Under the pieces are notes generated by a model. It did not search any database. It worked only from the letters and a program-made list of their open reading frames with translations, and was not told where the DNA came from. A stretch of DNA of 64,000 nucleotides from assembly GCA_021647375.1 (NCBI GenBank), contig JAKIUV010000003.1, positions 6,355 through 70,354 on the forward strand, read 5' to 3'. Position numbers and translations under genes: made by a program. Shown here piece by piece: positions 16,688-26,200 of the stretch; the stretch's first letter is position 1, and the number at the start of each line of letters is the position of its first letter. The DNA is from Robiginitomaculum sp. Lineage in GTDB: Bacteria > Pseudomonadota > Alphaproteobacteria > Caulobacterales > Maricaulaceae.

Positions 16688-19600
16688 TTACTCCGCGAAA
16701 TCGTGTTCTATGTTGGCGGTGAAACTTTCTGATTGTCTGCGCAGGAATAGCCGAGCCGAGCCGCGTTTTATGTCTGCACCGATACCGTAGAGGGCGGGGA
16801 CAAAGAATAGGGTGACGAACAGGGCGAACAGCACACCGAAGGCCAAGGCTATACCGACCGGGATTAGCCATTGAGCCTGGATGGAGCGTTCCATCATCAG
16901 CGGCACAAGGCCGACGAATGTGGTCAGCGAGGTTAGTAATATCGGGCGGAACCTTTTGGTGCCTGCTTCGATCAAAGCTTGCGCCCCGTCCATGCCTTTA
17001 TCGCGCAGTTTATGCACATAATCCAAAAGCACCAAATTATCATTGACCGCCACACCCGCCGCCGCGCTTATGCCCAGATAGGACATCAAAGACAAAGGTT
17101 GTCCCATAATTAGATGACCGACAATGGCTCCGGTGAAGCAAAACGGCATGGCCGCCAGTAAGATAAGGGTAGGCTCCCAATAGGATCTAAAGGCGACGGC
17201 GATGAGAAAATATGCGACGAGAAGAGCAATGCCGCCGAACCGCAATAATTCGCCCATAAATTCGGCCTCGCCTTGGGCGCGGCCAATATTGCCTCGCGTG
17301 ACATCGGGGTGGCGTAGGTCAAACCCTTCGAAGAAGTCTTCCTTCAGGGTGTCGCGTATTTCGTTTATCCGCTCAGGCAGAACTTCGGCAGAGACAATAA
17401 CCGCCCTTTGTCTTTCCCGGCGCAGAATTTGCGACACGCCTTTATCAAACCGCAGGTCGGCAACCGCCGCCAATGGCACTTCGCGGCCATCATTGGCGCG
17501 AATACGAATTTGGCCAAGGAAGTCCAAACTCTCGCGGTCGCTGCGCGGATACCGCACATAGACCCGCACATCTTCGCCGTCCCTAGGCAGACGCTGTACT
17601 TCTTCACCAAAAAAACCTTGGCGGACTTGGCGGGCAATTATAGCCTGCGTAATGCCGAGAGCTTCGGCGCCGGGCTTCAGTTCAAAACGCACTTCATCGG
17701 CGCTACTTTCGCTGTCATTAATAACATTGAACACACCTTCATAAGAGCGAAGTTTCGACATTAAATCGTCGGCAGCTGCATTTAGTGCGTCTAAATTTTG
17801 TGAATTAAGCACGTATTGGATAGCCGGGTCGTTATTGTTATCCTTGTAATTGACCTCTATTTTCTCGGCGTCTGGGATTTCACCCATTAAGACACGTAAG
17901 CGGTCAGCCGCAGCTTTGGCCGTTAGACTGCGGGTTTCCGGCGGCACCAATTTGACCAAGGCCAGAACCTGATTATCTCTTGAGCGGGTATACCAGTTTT
18001 CTATGAGCTTGCCCTCGCCTTTAGTACTTTCATTGATCTCTTCGACCAAAGCTCTTTCCGCCACTTGGATCTTCTCCAAGACTTGTAAAGTGCGGCTATA
18101 GGGCGTGCCTTCTGGCAGGTCGACGGTGATAGAAATTTGATCCGATTCGCTCTCCGGCATAAAGGATGTTTTGACAATGCCATTGGTCAACAGGCCTATG
18201 GACAAAAGCATGGCTCCGACAAATGTTGCCGCCGTTAGGTAGCGGCGACGCAAAGTAAATATCATGACGGGACGATACCAGTTATGGGCGGCCCAAACCA
18301 TGCTGTCCGCCAAGCGGTTTTGGAAACGGGTCAATGGGTTTTTAGGGTTCACTGGTTTTAAGTGGGATAAATGCGCTGGTAATATCAACAGACTTTCGAT
18401 TAGTGAAAATGTCAAAGCCAGTATTACCACAAGCGAAATCGCACGGGTGAACTCTTTGGTCGGACCCGATAAAAACATCCAAGGCGCAAAGAATATCATG
18501 GTTGTCAATACGGCAAAAATCACAGGCTTGACCACCATTTTCGTGCCGTTGACCGCCGCCTCTAATCCGGTTTCGCCCTCTTCGGTTCGCGCATGTATGG
18601 CCTCGCCGACAATGATCGCATCATCAACGATTACCCCCAATACCAGCAAGAAAGCGAAAGTGGAAATCATATTAAACGAGACGCCATTTATGGGCAAAAA
18701 TGCCAGCCCGCCTGCAAAGGCAACGGTAATGCCGACCGCGACCCAAAACGCTATCCTGAACCGTAAGAACATGATGAGGGTGATAAAGACCAACACCAAG
18801 CCCATAGAAAAATTTGAGGTAATTGTATGCATACGGCCAGAGTACACTTCCGAATTATCGTTCCACAATGTCATGCTGATACCGGGCGGGAGATCCTTCG
18901 ATGCTTTTTCAATATAGCCTTTGACCGCATCTGCCATTTTGACGATGTCCATATTGGAACCGCTCATGATTTGCACCAAGATTGTATGCTCGCCGTTAAC
19001 TGTGGCCATCAAATTAACTTGTTCAAACCCGTCGATAACTGTGGCCACATCGGAGACACGCACTACGGCACCACTGGAGGTTTGGCGGATTATAATTTGC
19101 TCAAACTCTTCGCGGGTGTCCGCCAAATTACGGGTGCGGAGCTGCACATTACCAATGCCTGTGCGTACCGTACCCGAAGAGGAATTTACCGATGTTGCCC
19201 GCACGGCAGCCGCGACTTCACCCAGCGTTAAACCATAAGACTTAAGCGCCGTCTCGGAAACTTCAATAGATACTTCCTCGCCGCGCACGCCAAATAACCC
19301 GACGGACGGAACATAGGGTAAGAGCGCCATTTCGCGGCGGATTTTCTCTGCTGTCCGCTTGAGGAGCCGCTCATCAACTTCGCCGGAAACCGCGACCCGG
19401 ATGACTTCGCTTCGGTTCTCGAACCTACTGACAACAGGTGGCTCTGCGGCGGCGGGGAAGCCGTTTATAGAATCGACTCTTTGTTTGATGTCCTGGACAA
19501 AGGCCGCGCCGTCTATGTCTTGCTTGCCAATAACCCAAACGAAACCGGCGCCCTCTTGAGCTTCGGCCCATAACCTATCTATGCCTTTAACTTGTGACGT

Positions 19601-19813
19601 GGCTTCTTCGAGGCGGACAACAATTTGCTCCTCAATATCTTGGGGAGATGCACCGAGCCAGGTTACCTGCACCATTGCACCCGGAAACTCCACATAGGGT
19701 TCCATTTCTTTTTCAATGGTGATTAAGCTGAAAATGCCGCCAATCAAAATAATGACCATCAGCAGATTGGCGGCAACTGTGTTTTCCGCCCACCATTTTA
19801 TGATTGTGCTCAT
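16688..19813 (-). CDS. RND efflux transporter permease subunit
   Basis: This 1041-residue inner-membrane pump has the RND layout. An N-terminal helix is followed by a large periplasmic loop, six helices, a second loop and six helices. The proton-relay aspartates Asp397-Asp398 lie in helix four (GVIVDDAII). It takes up substrates from the periplasm or membrane and exports them with proton counterflow, together with the adaptor encoded just upstream (4-base overlap). No outer-membrane TolC-type gene is next to it, so it probably borrows one. The sequence belongs to the broad AcrB/HAE-like group; the substrate cannot be told. Confidence 0.92.
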   Translation of the reverse strand: MSTIIKWWAENTVAANLLMVIILIGGIFSLITIEKEMEPYVEFPGAMVQVTWLGASPQDIEEQIVVRLEEATSQVKGIDRLWAEAQEGAGFVWVIGKQDIDGAAFVQDIKQRVDSINGFPAAAEPPVVSRFENRSEVIRVAVSGEVDERLLKRTAEKIRREMALLPYVPSVGLFGVRGEEVSIEVSETALKSYGLTLGEVAAAVRATSVNSSSGTVRTGIGNVQLRTRNLADTREEFEQIIIRQTSSGAVVRVSDVATVIDGFEQVNLMATVNGEHTILVQIMSGSNMDIVKMADAVKGYIEKASKDLPPGISMTLWNDNSEVYSGRMHTITSNFSMGLVLVFITLIMFLRFRIAFWVAVGITVAFAGGLAFLPINGVSFNMISTFAFLLVLGVIVDDAIIVGEAIHARTEEGETGLEAAVNGTKMVVKPVIFAVLTTMIFFAPWMFLSGPTKEFTRAISLVVILALTFSLIESLLILPAHLSHLKPVNPKNPLTRFQNRLADSMVWAAHNWYRPVMIFTLRRRYLTAATFVGAMLLSIGLLTNGIVKTSFMPESESDQISITVDLPEGTPYSRTLQVLEKIQVAERALVEEINESTKGEGKLIENWYTRSRDNQVLALVKLVPPETRSLTAKAAADRLRVLMGEIPDAEKIEVNYKDNNNDPAIQYVLNSQNLDALNAAADDLMSKLRSYEGVFNVINDSESSADEVRFELKPGAEALGITQAIIARQVRQGFFGEEVQRLPRDGEDVRVYVRYPRSDRESLDFLGQIRIRANDGREVPLAAVADLRFDKGVSQILRRERQRAVIVSAEVLPERINEIRDTLKEDFFEGFDLRHPDVTRGNIGRAQGEAEFMGELLRFGGIALLVAYFLIAVAFRSYWEPTLILLAAMPFCFTGAIVGHLIMGQPLSLMSYLGISAAAGVAVNDNLVLLDYVHKLRDKGMDGAQALIEAGTKRFRPILLTSLTTFVGLVPLMMERSIQAQWLIPVGIALAFGVLFALFVTLFFVPALYGIGADIKRGSARLFLRRQSESFTANIEHDFAE

Positions 19814-21087
19814 TGTCCCGCCTCCTGCTCACCGGAGATTTGGGCTTTGTCGTCTGCATCGCTAAAATCCGCCAATTCAATTTTCATGCCCTCAGCTACG
19901 CCGCGTATGGGCGATGTAATGACCTGCTCTCCGGACGAAAGCCCAGCGCTAATCACCACCATGTCTTTGCTGGAGGAGGCAACTTTTACGGTGCGCAGGG
20001 ACAAGGTTTTGTCATCATTGGCGATATAAACCGTATCAGACCCGCGCAGAGCTGTGCGCGGCACGACGATACTGTTGACGACTTCGCGCCCGGCAATATG
20101 TACATTAACGAACAGACCCGATGCCAACGGAACTCCGTTGTCGGCACCTTTACCGTAAGGGTCATGGACTACGGCATAGGCAAAGAGTACGCGCGTTGCC
20201 GAATCGTAACTGGAGCTAATCCGGGTGATGCGGCCTTGCCATGTGTGCGGCTCTCCGGCGACTGTGGCTGATAATTTGACCTCTGGCCCGGGCTTTGCTT
20301 TGGTCGACATAAAGCCAATGCCGAGGCCCAGCCTTGCCATATCAACATCCGTAAGCGGTAATTTAACTTCGGCGATGGCGACGCCGTAAACCCGACCGAT
20401 ATTTTGTCCTGCCGAAATGGTATCACCGAGGCTTACGAACCTTTCGCGCACCCGACCATCAAATGGTGCGTAGACCACCGTGCGGCTTTGTTGCAATTTG
20501 GCTTCGCCGAGCTGGGCTTGGGCGGCGGCAAGACGAGCGCGGGCTTCGGCCATTTGCGGTTCGCGCAGGGTCAGCGCCGAGGCTTTACCCTCACCCAAAT
20601 CGTCCCAATCGCGCCGCGCAATGTCCGATTCGGATATTTCGCGGGTAAGCACGGTTTGCGCTTGGGCTACATTCGCGTCGGCCTGTGTGACCCGCAGATC
20701 ATATTCAGCTGATTCGAGCCTCAGGATAACCTGGCCCTTTGTAAACTGGCCACCTTCGAGGAAGTCCGGCGCCAACCAAACAACCCGACCGCCAACCTGT
20801 GCAGCCAAATTAATCTCTGTGCGCGGACGAACCTCGCCTTGGGACGCTACGGATAATTCGACTGAACGGTTCTCCGCAAAGGCTGTAACCACAGGGGTGG
20901 CGCTTGGTGGTTCGTTCTTGGTTTCGGCTTTGGGTTTTAATTTGCCCATGAACATAATACCTGCGGCAGCCGCAAACAGAACAATGAGGGGGAGTGCAAA
21001 TTTCAAGGCGCGCACCAAAAAGCTTTTTTTGGGACGCTCATAGTGTTCATTACTTGTATCAGACATTGTATCATTACCGTGTGCCAT
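19810..21087 (-). CDS. RND efflux periplasmic adaptor (HlyD/MFP family)
   Basis: The 425-residue membrane-fusion protein has an N-terminal anchor helix at about residues 26-47. Half of a lipoyl domain, a helical hairpin (about 135-185), the second lipoyl half (VYAPFDGRVRERFV) and beta-barrel domains follow. It bridges the RND permease and an outer-membrane channel. An AAAGAGG ribosome site supports the ATG at 21087; a second possible start is seven codons on. The stop overlaps the permease start, so the pair is one operon. Upstream is an AT-rich region with inverted repeats but no local regulator gene. Confidence 0.9.
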   Translation of the reverse strand: MAHGNDTMSDTSNEHYERPKKSFLVRALKFALPLIVLFAAAAGIMFMGKLKPKAETKNEPPSATPVVTAFAENRSVELSVASQGEVRPRTEINLAAQVGGRVVWLAPDFLEGGQFTKGQVILRLESAEYDLRVTQADANVAQAQTVLTREISESDIARRDWDDLGEGKASALTLREPQMAEARARLAAAQAQLGEAKLQQSRTVVYAPFDGRVRERFVSLGDTISAGQNIGRVYGVAIAEVKLPLTDVDMARLGLGIGFMSTKAKPGPEVKLSATVAGEPHTWQGRITRISSSYDSATRVLFAYAVVHDPYGKGADNGVPLASGLFVNVHIAGREVVNSIVVPRTALRGSDTVYIANDDKTLSLRTVKVASSSKDMVVISAGLSSGEQVITSPIRGVAEGMKIELADFSDADDKAQISGEQEAGQ

Positions 21088-21120
21088 GTTGACCTCTTTG
21101 CTATCTATTTTCTCTAGTCA

Positions 21121-21171
21121 TAACCATTTATTATCGTAAATCAATATTTATTATTGAAAAACAATAAATAA
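21121..21171. promoter_or_regulatory. AT-rich region with inverted repeat upstream of efflux operon
   Basis: About 30 to 80 bases upstream of the adaptor start lies a very AT-rich stretch. It contains TTATTG-5 bases-CAATAA (21151-21167) and two further TTTATTAT-like direct repeats. This could hold the promoter and a repressor site, since efflux operons are commonly repressed. No regulator gene adjoins it, so the assignment is tentative. Confidence 0.3.
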
Positions 21172-21327
21172 GCTATGATAAACGAGATGGTATGAACGCA
21201 TGAAATTGCAGATATTCAAAAATTACGGCGAAATTACAGCCTGATTCAAACATTATTAAGCACTAACACTCATAGTGGTTTTGATGTTGGATAATTTTAC
21301 CAGCTTCGTAAAGAAAAGAGACTTCTT

Positions 21328-21804
21328 ATGTACCGTAAAGTATTTTGTTCATTGGCAATATTGGCGACTGGTTTTGCCGCACCTGCTTTCGCACTCACTG
21401 CATCGCAAACAGTGGAGCGCGAAGTTGTCGTGCGCAATGTAGACGGTAGCCAGACAATTACCCGCGAAGCAGCGGATAAGGTCACGCCGGGCGATAAAGT
21501 CATTTATTCTCTCAATTACTATAATGACGCTGCTGAACCCGCTGAGAATATTGTATTGGTTATGCCAATACCCGGCGAGATCGATTATATTGATGGCAGT
21601 GCCGATACCAAACAGGCAATTAGCACCTATTCAGTCGACGATGGTAAGGTTTTTGCCAAGCGTGACGATTTACGCGTATTACAAGCGGACGGCAGCGAAC
21701 GTGCGGCGCGGGCTGAGGATATTACCCATATCCGCTGGACGATTAAGGACGCGGTTGCACCGAAAGCCAGCGGTACACTCTCTTTTAGTGGCCGTTTGCA
21801 ATAG
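21328..21804 (+). CDS. Secreted single-domain DUF11-like protein
   Basis: The 158-residue product has a clear signal peptide (residues 1-22, cleavage after AFA). One immunoglobulin-like domain of the DUF11/conserved-repeat type follows: VTPGDKVIYSLNYYNDA, AENIVLVMPIPGEIDYIDGS and a closing ITHIRWTIKDAVAPKASGTLSF. Such domains build cell-surface or extracellular structures. There are no cysteines in the mature part. It is the first of three genes whose products share this fold, followed by a 366-residue and a 1695-residue protein. Role in the locus is inferred to be a minor subunit. Confidence 0.75.
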   Translation: MYRKVFCSLAILATGFAAPAFALTASQTVEREVVVRNVDGSQTITREAADKVTPGDKVIYSLNYYNDAAEPAENIVLVMPIPGEIDYIDGSADTKQAISTYSVDDGKVFAKRDDLRVLQADGSERAARAEDITHIRWTIKDAVAPKASGTLSFSGRLQ

Positions 21805-21979
21805 AACTGCCCAAAATCTGTCCAGTCTGGACGTAGTGTATATTAGCAAAATCTTATATATAAATACAAAAATATCCACTCAAGCGTCATTTAACCATAT
21901 TTTTACCATGCTGATAAGAGTGCCCTTAACCATTTTCCCCTAAAACCCTCCCATCACTACTAGAAAAAAGGAACGTGGG

Positions 21980-23080
21980 ATGACTAAATTGGGAACAATA
22001 ACCAAAGGATTGCTGGGAGCTACAGCAATATCTTTATTTACAGCGTCGAACGCATTTGCGGGCGGAACTGCAGCAGGTACGAACGTACAAAACACATTTA
22101 CTCTGGATTATCAGGTCTCTGGTACAAGCCAACCAACAATTGACAATACAGGAACGCCGACGGAATTTACTGTTGACCGTTTGGTCGATTTGACCGTTGC
22201 CAGTAGTGGCGACACGACGGTTGCTCCAGGTGCGACGAACCAGGAACTGGTCTTTACCGTTACAAATAATGGTAATGACACGCAGGCATATAGCTTTGCA
22301 TTGGTCAACGAAGCAGGCGACCAATTTGATACAACGGGTCTGAATATCAACTATATTATTGATAACGGCACGGGCGGCGTCTGTGATGCAACAGATCTTG
22401 CTGGCACAACAACAGCTTATACGCCGGGTAGCGGTGCAGCTTCGGCTGACCTTGCTGCTGATGCAGTCATTTGTGTGATTGTAGACGGCGACATTCCGGC
22501 AGTTCTTGTTGACGCGGACACGTCGGACATTTCATTGGTATCTGATACGCTTCAACCAACAACAGGTGGTTCGCCGGGTACAGCTGTAGTAGCTGATGCT
22601 GGTGGTAATACACTTACTGGTGCTGCTGAAAACGTATTGGCTGACCTTTCGGGTACAGCCAACGAAGTTGCTAATGCTGGTGATCACTCCGCAACAGGTA
22701 CATATATCGTAGCGTCTGCCGATTTGACAGCTTCCAAAGCTGTCACCGTCTTTACGCAAGATGGTACCGGTTGCACAACTATTCCCGGTACACCGGGCGT
22801 TGGCGACCAGTATTCAGTACCAGGCGCATGTGTTGAATATGTGATTACAGCCGAAAACACAGGGGCAGTTGCTTCTGCGACCAATATCGCAATTGCTGAT
22901 GTGTTGCCTGATGAACTTGAATTCATCAATGCAACACCAAGTGGTTTTAGCGGCGGGACATTTACACAACCTGCTCCAAACACAAATTGCAGTGGCGGTG
23001 CATGTACGGTGAGCTTAACTGGTGCGACACTGACAGCTGGATCAACAGGTACAATCACAATCCGTGCCTTGGTTCAGTAG
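21980..23080 (+). CDS. Secreted DUF11-domain surface protein
   Basis: The 366-residue protein has a signal peptide (cleavage near residue 27, after AFA). An N-terminal domain with the GTNVQNTFTLDYQVSG motif also opens the large neighbour. The C-terminal DUF11 domain (about 235-366) includes the block VEYVITAENTGAVASATNIAIADVLPDELEFI. It has several cysteine pairs that could form disulphides outside the cell. The composition is rich in Thr, Ala, Gly and Asp and poor in Lys/Arg, as in many surface-layer or filament proteins. RBS-like GGAACGTGGG precedes the start. A hairpin follows the stop. Confidence 0.75.
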   Translation: MTKLGTITKGLLGATAISLFTASNAFAGGTAAGTNVQNTFTLDYQVSGTSQPTIDNTGTPTEFTVDRLVDLTVASSGDTTVAPGATNQELVFTVTNNGNDTQAYSFALVNEAGDQFDTTGLNINYIIDNGTGGVCDATDLAGTTTAYTPGSGAASADLAADAVICVIVDGDIPAVLVDADTSDISLVSDTLQPTTGGSPGTAVVADAGGNTLTGAAENVLADLSGTANEVANAGDHSATGTYIVASADLTASKAVTVFTQDGTGCTTIPGTPGVGDQYSVPGACVEYVITAENTGAVASATNIAIADVLPDELEFINATPSGFSGGTFTQPAPNTNCSGGACTVSLTGATLTAGSTGTITIRALVQ

Positions 23081-23096
23081 CTATATAATTTAATTC

Positions 23097-23122
23097 AATC
23101 TGCGGCGCAAGTCGTCGCAGAT
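23097..23122 (+). terminator. Intergenic hairpin in surface locus
   Basis: AATCTGCG and CGCAGATT form an 8-bp stem around a short loop, 17 bases after the stop of the 366-residue protein gene. No T-run follows, so it may be a partial terminator or an mRNA-stabilising hairpin. Either would raise expression of the small secreted protein over the large barrel protein downstream. Confidence 0.45.
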
Positions 23123-23213
23123 TATAACAAAAAAGCATTTCATGAAAACCCGGCACCAAGCGTAACCCGTTTGGTGAGCATAGCTAAAAACATGGGTGAA
23201 ATGTAGGACAAGA

Positions 23214-26200
23214 ATGGTGAGCAGTCGCATCTTAACGTGGGTAAGGTGTCTGGTATTTGTTGCCTTGGGGCTAATCGTCAGTGTTGGCGGTTTGGCGCAA
23301 GCAACAATACTCGGACAAACGGTTACCAATGTTGCCTCCGTCAGTTATGACGTGGACGGCGGCGGATCTGTTACTGTGGTTACAAATCCGGCTATTTTTG
23401 TTATCTCCGCAGAGCGCACCGATTCCACCATAGATTTTTTTAGATACGCCCCCAACGCACCCGAAGCCGTTAATGTTCAGATTAACGGTGCTGACTATTC
23501 GCCTCTCGGGCATACCCCCGGCCCCTTTGTTGCTATGCCCGCCCCGGAACGCACGGCGGGTGTGCCCTTAAATATTAGCACACCCATACCGTTGATCCCA
23601 GCGAGTACATATTTTTCTGGTGAACTTATGTTCGTGCGCGTGCGCGACCTTGGCCAAAACGGCGACCAAAACCGGATTGAAACAGTCATAATTACGGTTT
23701 TAACGGCGGACGGGGACGAAATTTGCTTGCGTTTGTACGAATCCGGATTGGACACTGGAGAATTTTGGGCTTGGGTGCCCTCTAGTCGCGACACGACGCC
23801 TAAAAATGACCCGGTTCTCACGACGCCTCAAGGGACAACGCTAACGGCGACTTATATCGATAGCTTTGATGCTACTGAAATTTCCATTGATACGGCTTTG
23901 GTTGATCCATATGGCCGGGTTTTCAATGGTGTTACGGGTGATTATGTGGATAATGCCCGTGTCACGCTGATCGACGCTGTCACTGGGCAGCCCGCGAATG
24001 TCTTCGGCATAGACGGGGTTTCTCGTTACCCAAACAGCGTTCTGACAGGGCAGGATACAACGGATGCCAGCGGTTTGGTTTACGACATTAGACCCGGTGA
24101 ATTCCGCTTTCCTCTTGCCCCGGTCGGCGAATATTTTATCCGCGTCGATCCGCCGCAAGGTTTTAGCTTTGCCTCGTCTTTAACCACTGCCGACTTTACA
24201 AATTTGACCAATGCGCCATTCGTTATTGAAACTAACGCGTCTTACGGACGTAATTTCACCTTAAATAGCTCTGGCCCTCTGAATTTTGATATTCCGCTCG
24301 ATGCGGAGACCGATTTTGTTATCGCGAAATCATCAGAGCTTCGTGCTGGCGATATTGGTGACTTTGTCCCCTATACAATTACAGTAGAAAACCGTGGACA
24401 GGCAGGCTCGCCCGTCGTTTTGGTCGATAGCTTGCCTCAAGGGTTTAAATATGTTGCCGGGTCAAGCACACTTGATACGCAGAAAGTAGCGGATCCGGAA
24501 ATATCAGTAAGTGGCAATAAATTGACATATCGCCCTGGAATTTTACGCACAGGCGAAACATTTAAACTGACATATGTTTTGGAAATTGGTGCCGGTGCGG
24601 GAACAGGCGAAGCTATCAATGCGGTTGTCGCCTTGGACGGGAATAATGCGCCTGTATCCAATGTCGCAAGATATAGCTTAACTTTACGCGAAGATTTACT
24701 GCGCTCGACCAGCACATTGATTGGCCGTGTGGCAGAATACGCCTGTAATGGTGATGAAGACTGGGCAAGAGAAATTGAAAATGGAACGGGTGTAAAAGGC
24801 GTCCGTCTCTATATGGAAACGGGCGCTTACGCGATTACGGACGAGGACGGGCTGTATAATTTCGGCGGAGTAAAAACCGGAACCCATGTTGTGCAAATTG
24901 ACACAGAAACCTTGCCTGAGGGTTATGAGGTTATGACCTGTGAGGAAAGCACCCGTTATGCAGGCAAGCCGTATTCGCAGTTCATAGAAATCCAAGGCGG
25001 CGGTCTATGGCGCGCCAACTTCTATCTCAAAAACACAGGCGGGACAGAAGCCTTAAAACAAGAAGTAGAATTTAATGACCGTACAGAGTATAGAAGTTTT
25101 GATGCCGCATGGCTCGACACACAGACACCAGACCTTGAATGGGTCTATCCTAGCCCGGTACGCACGCCGTCAACACCATCGGTAAATATCGGTATTAAAC
25201 ACGCACCAGGCCAGAAAATTGACCTGCAAGTTAATGGGCGCTCCGTCCCGACTGCAAATTTCGAAGCCCGCGATAGCAACAGAACCCGCACGGTCATGAT
25301 GAGCAGGTGGCGGGGTGTGGACATTCTCGAAGGTCAAAACACATTCAATATTGCCGTGAAAAATGCCGTAGGTGAAACCATCAAAACCATGACGCGCGAT
25401 ATTCATTATGCAAAAACAATTGCCCGCGCCTATACTTTGCCCGACCAGTCTAAACTGGTCGCTGATGGTCGCACTACACCTATATTGGCAGTACGGCTCG
25501 AAAACGCGGCAGGAAGACCTGTTCACGCAGGACGAATTGCACAAATTGATATTGCTGCGCCCTATAGGCTTTACAATAAATCACGCTTGGAGGGGGCGGA
25601 GGAGCTTGTGTCGCCAAACTCTGCTCGGGCCAACATTGTTGCGGGCGCTGACGGCATTGCCCGTATTGAATTGGAGCCAACTCTACAAGCCGGGAAAGTC
25701 ACTATCATTGTTACATTAGACAATGGCCGAAAATTGGAACTGTTCATGTATCTGGAGCCAGAGAAGCGCGACTGGATTATTGTCGGCTTGGCTGAGGGCA
25801 GTGTCGCCTATAACAGCCTAAAAAACAAATCTGTCGCATTGGTGGCGGGTGCTGCCGACGATTTAACCTCCGACGGGCGTGTTGCCTTTTTTGCCAAAGG
25901 CTTGATCAAAGGCGACTGGATGCTCACACTGGCAGTGGATACAGATAAACGGCGCGGTAATCGTGATGGCGGCTTCAGAACCGAAATTGACCCGAACGCC
26001 TATTACACGCTCTATGGTGATCGCTCTTACAATGAATTTGAAGCCGCCAGCCGTTATCCCGTCTATATTAAGTTGGAAAAAAAGCGTTTTTATGCAATGT
26101 TTGGCGACTTTAACACCAATATTACCGAAGGTAAATTGACCCGCTATAATCGTCATTTATCCGGGATTAAATCTGAATATTTGGGGGAAAATTTCCAAGC

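Noticed and set aside
21805..21979. Short inverted repeat GTCCAGTCTGGAC after the first surface gene as terminator
   Set aside because: The stem is only 4-6 bp with almost no loop and no T-run.
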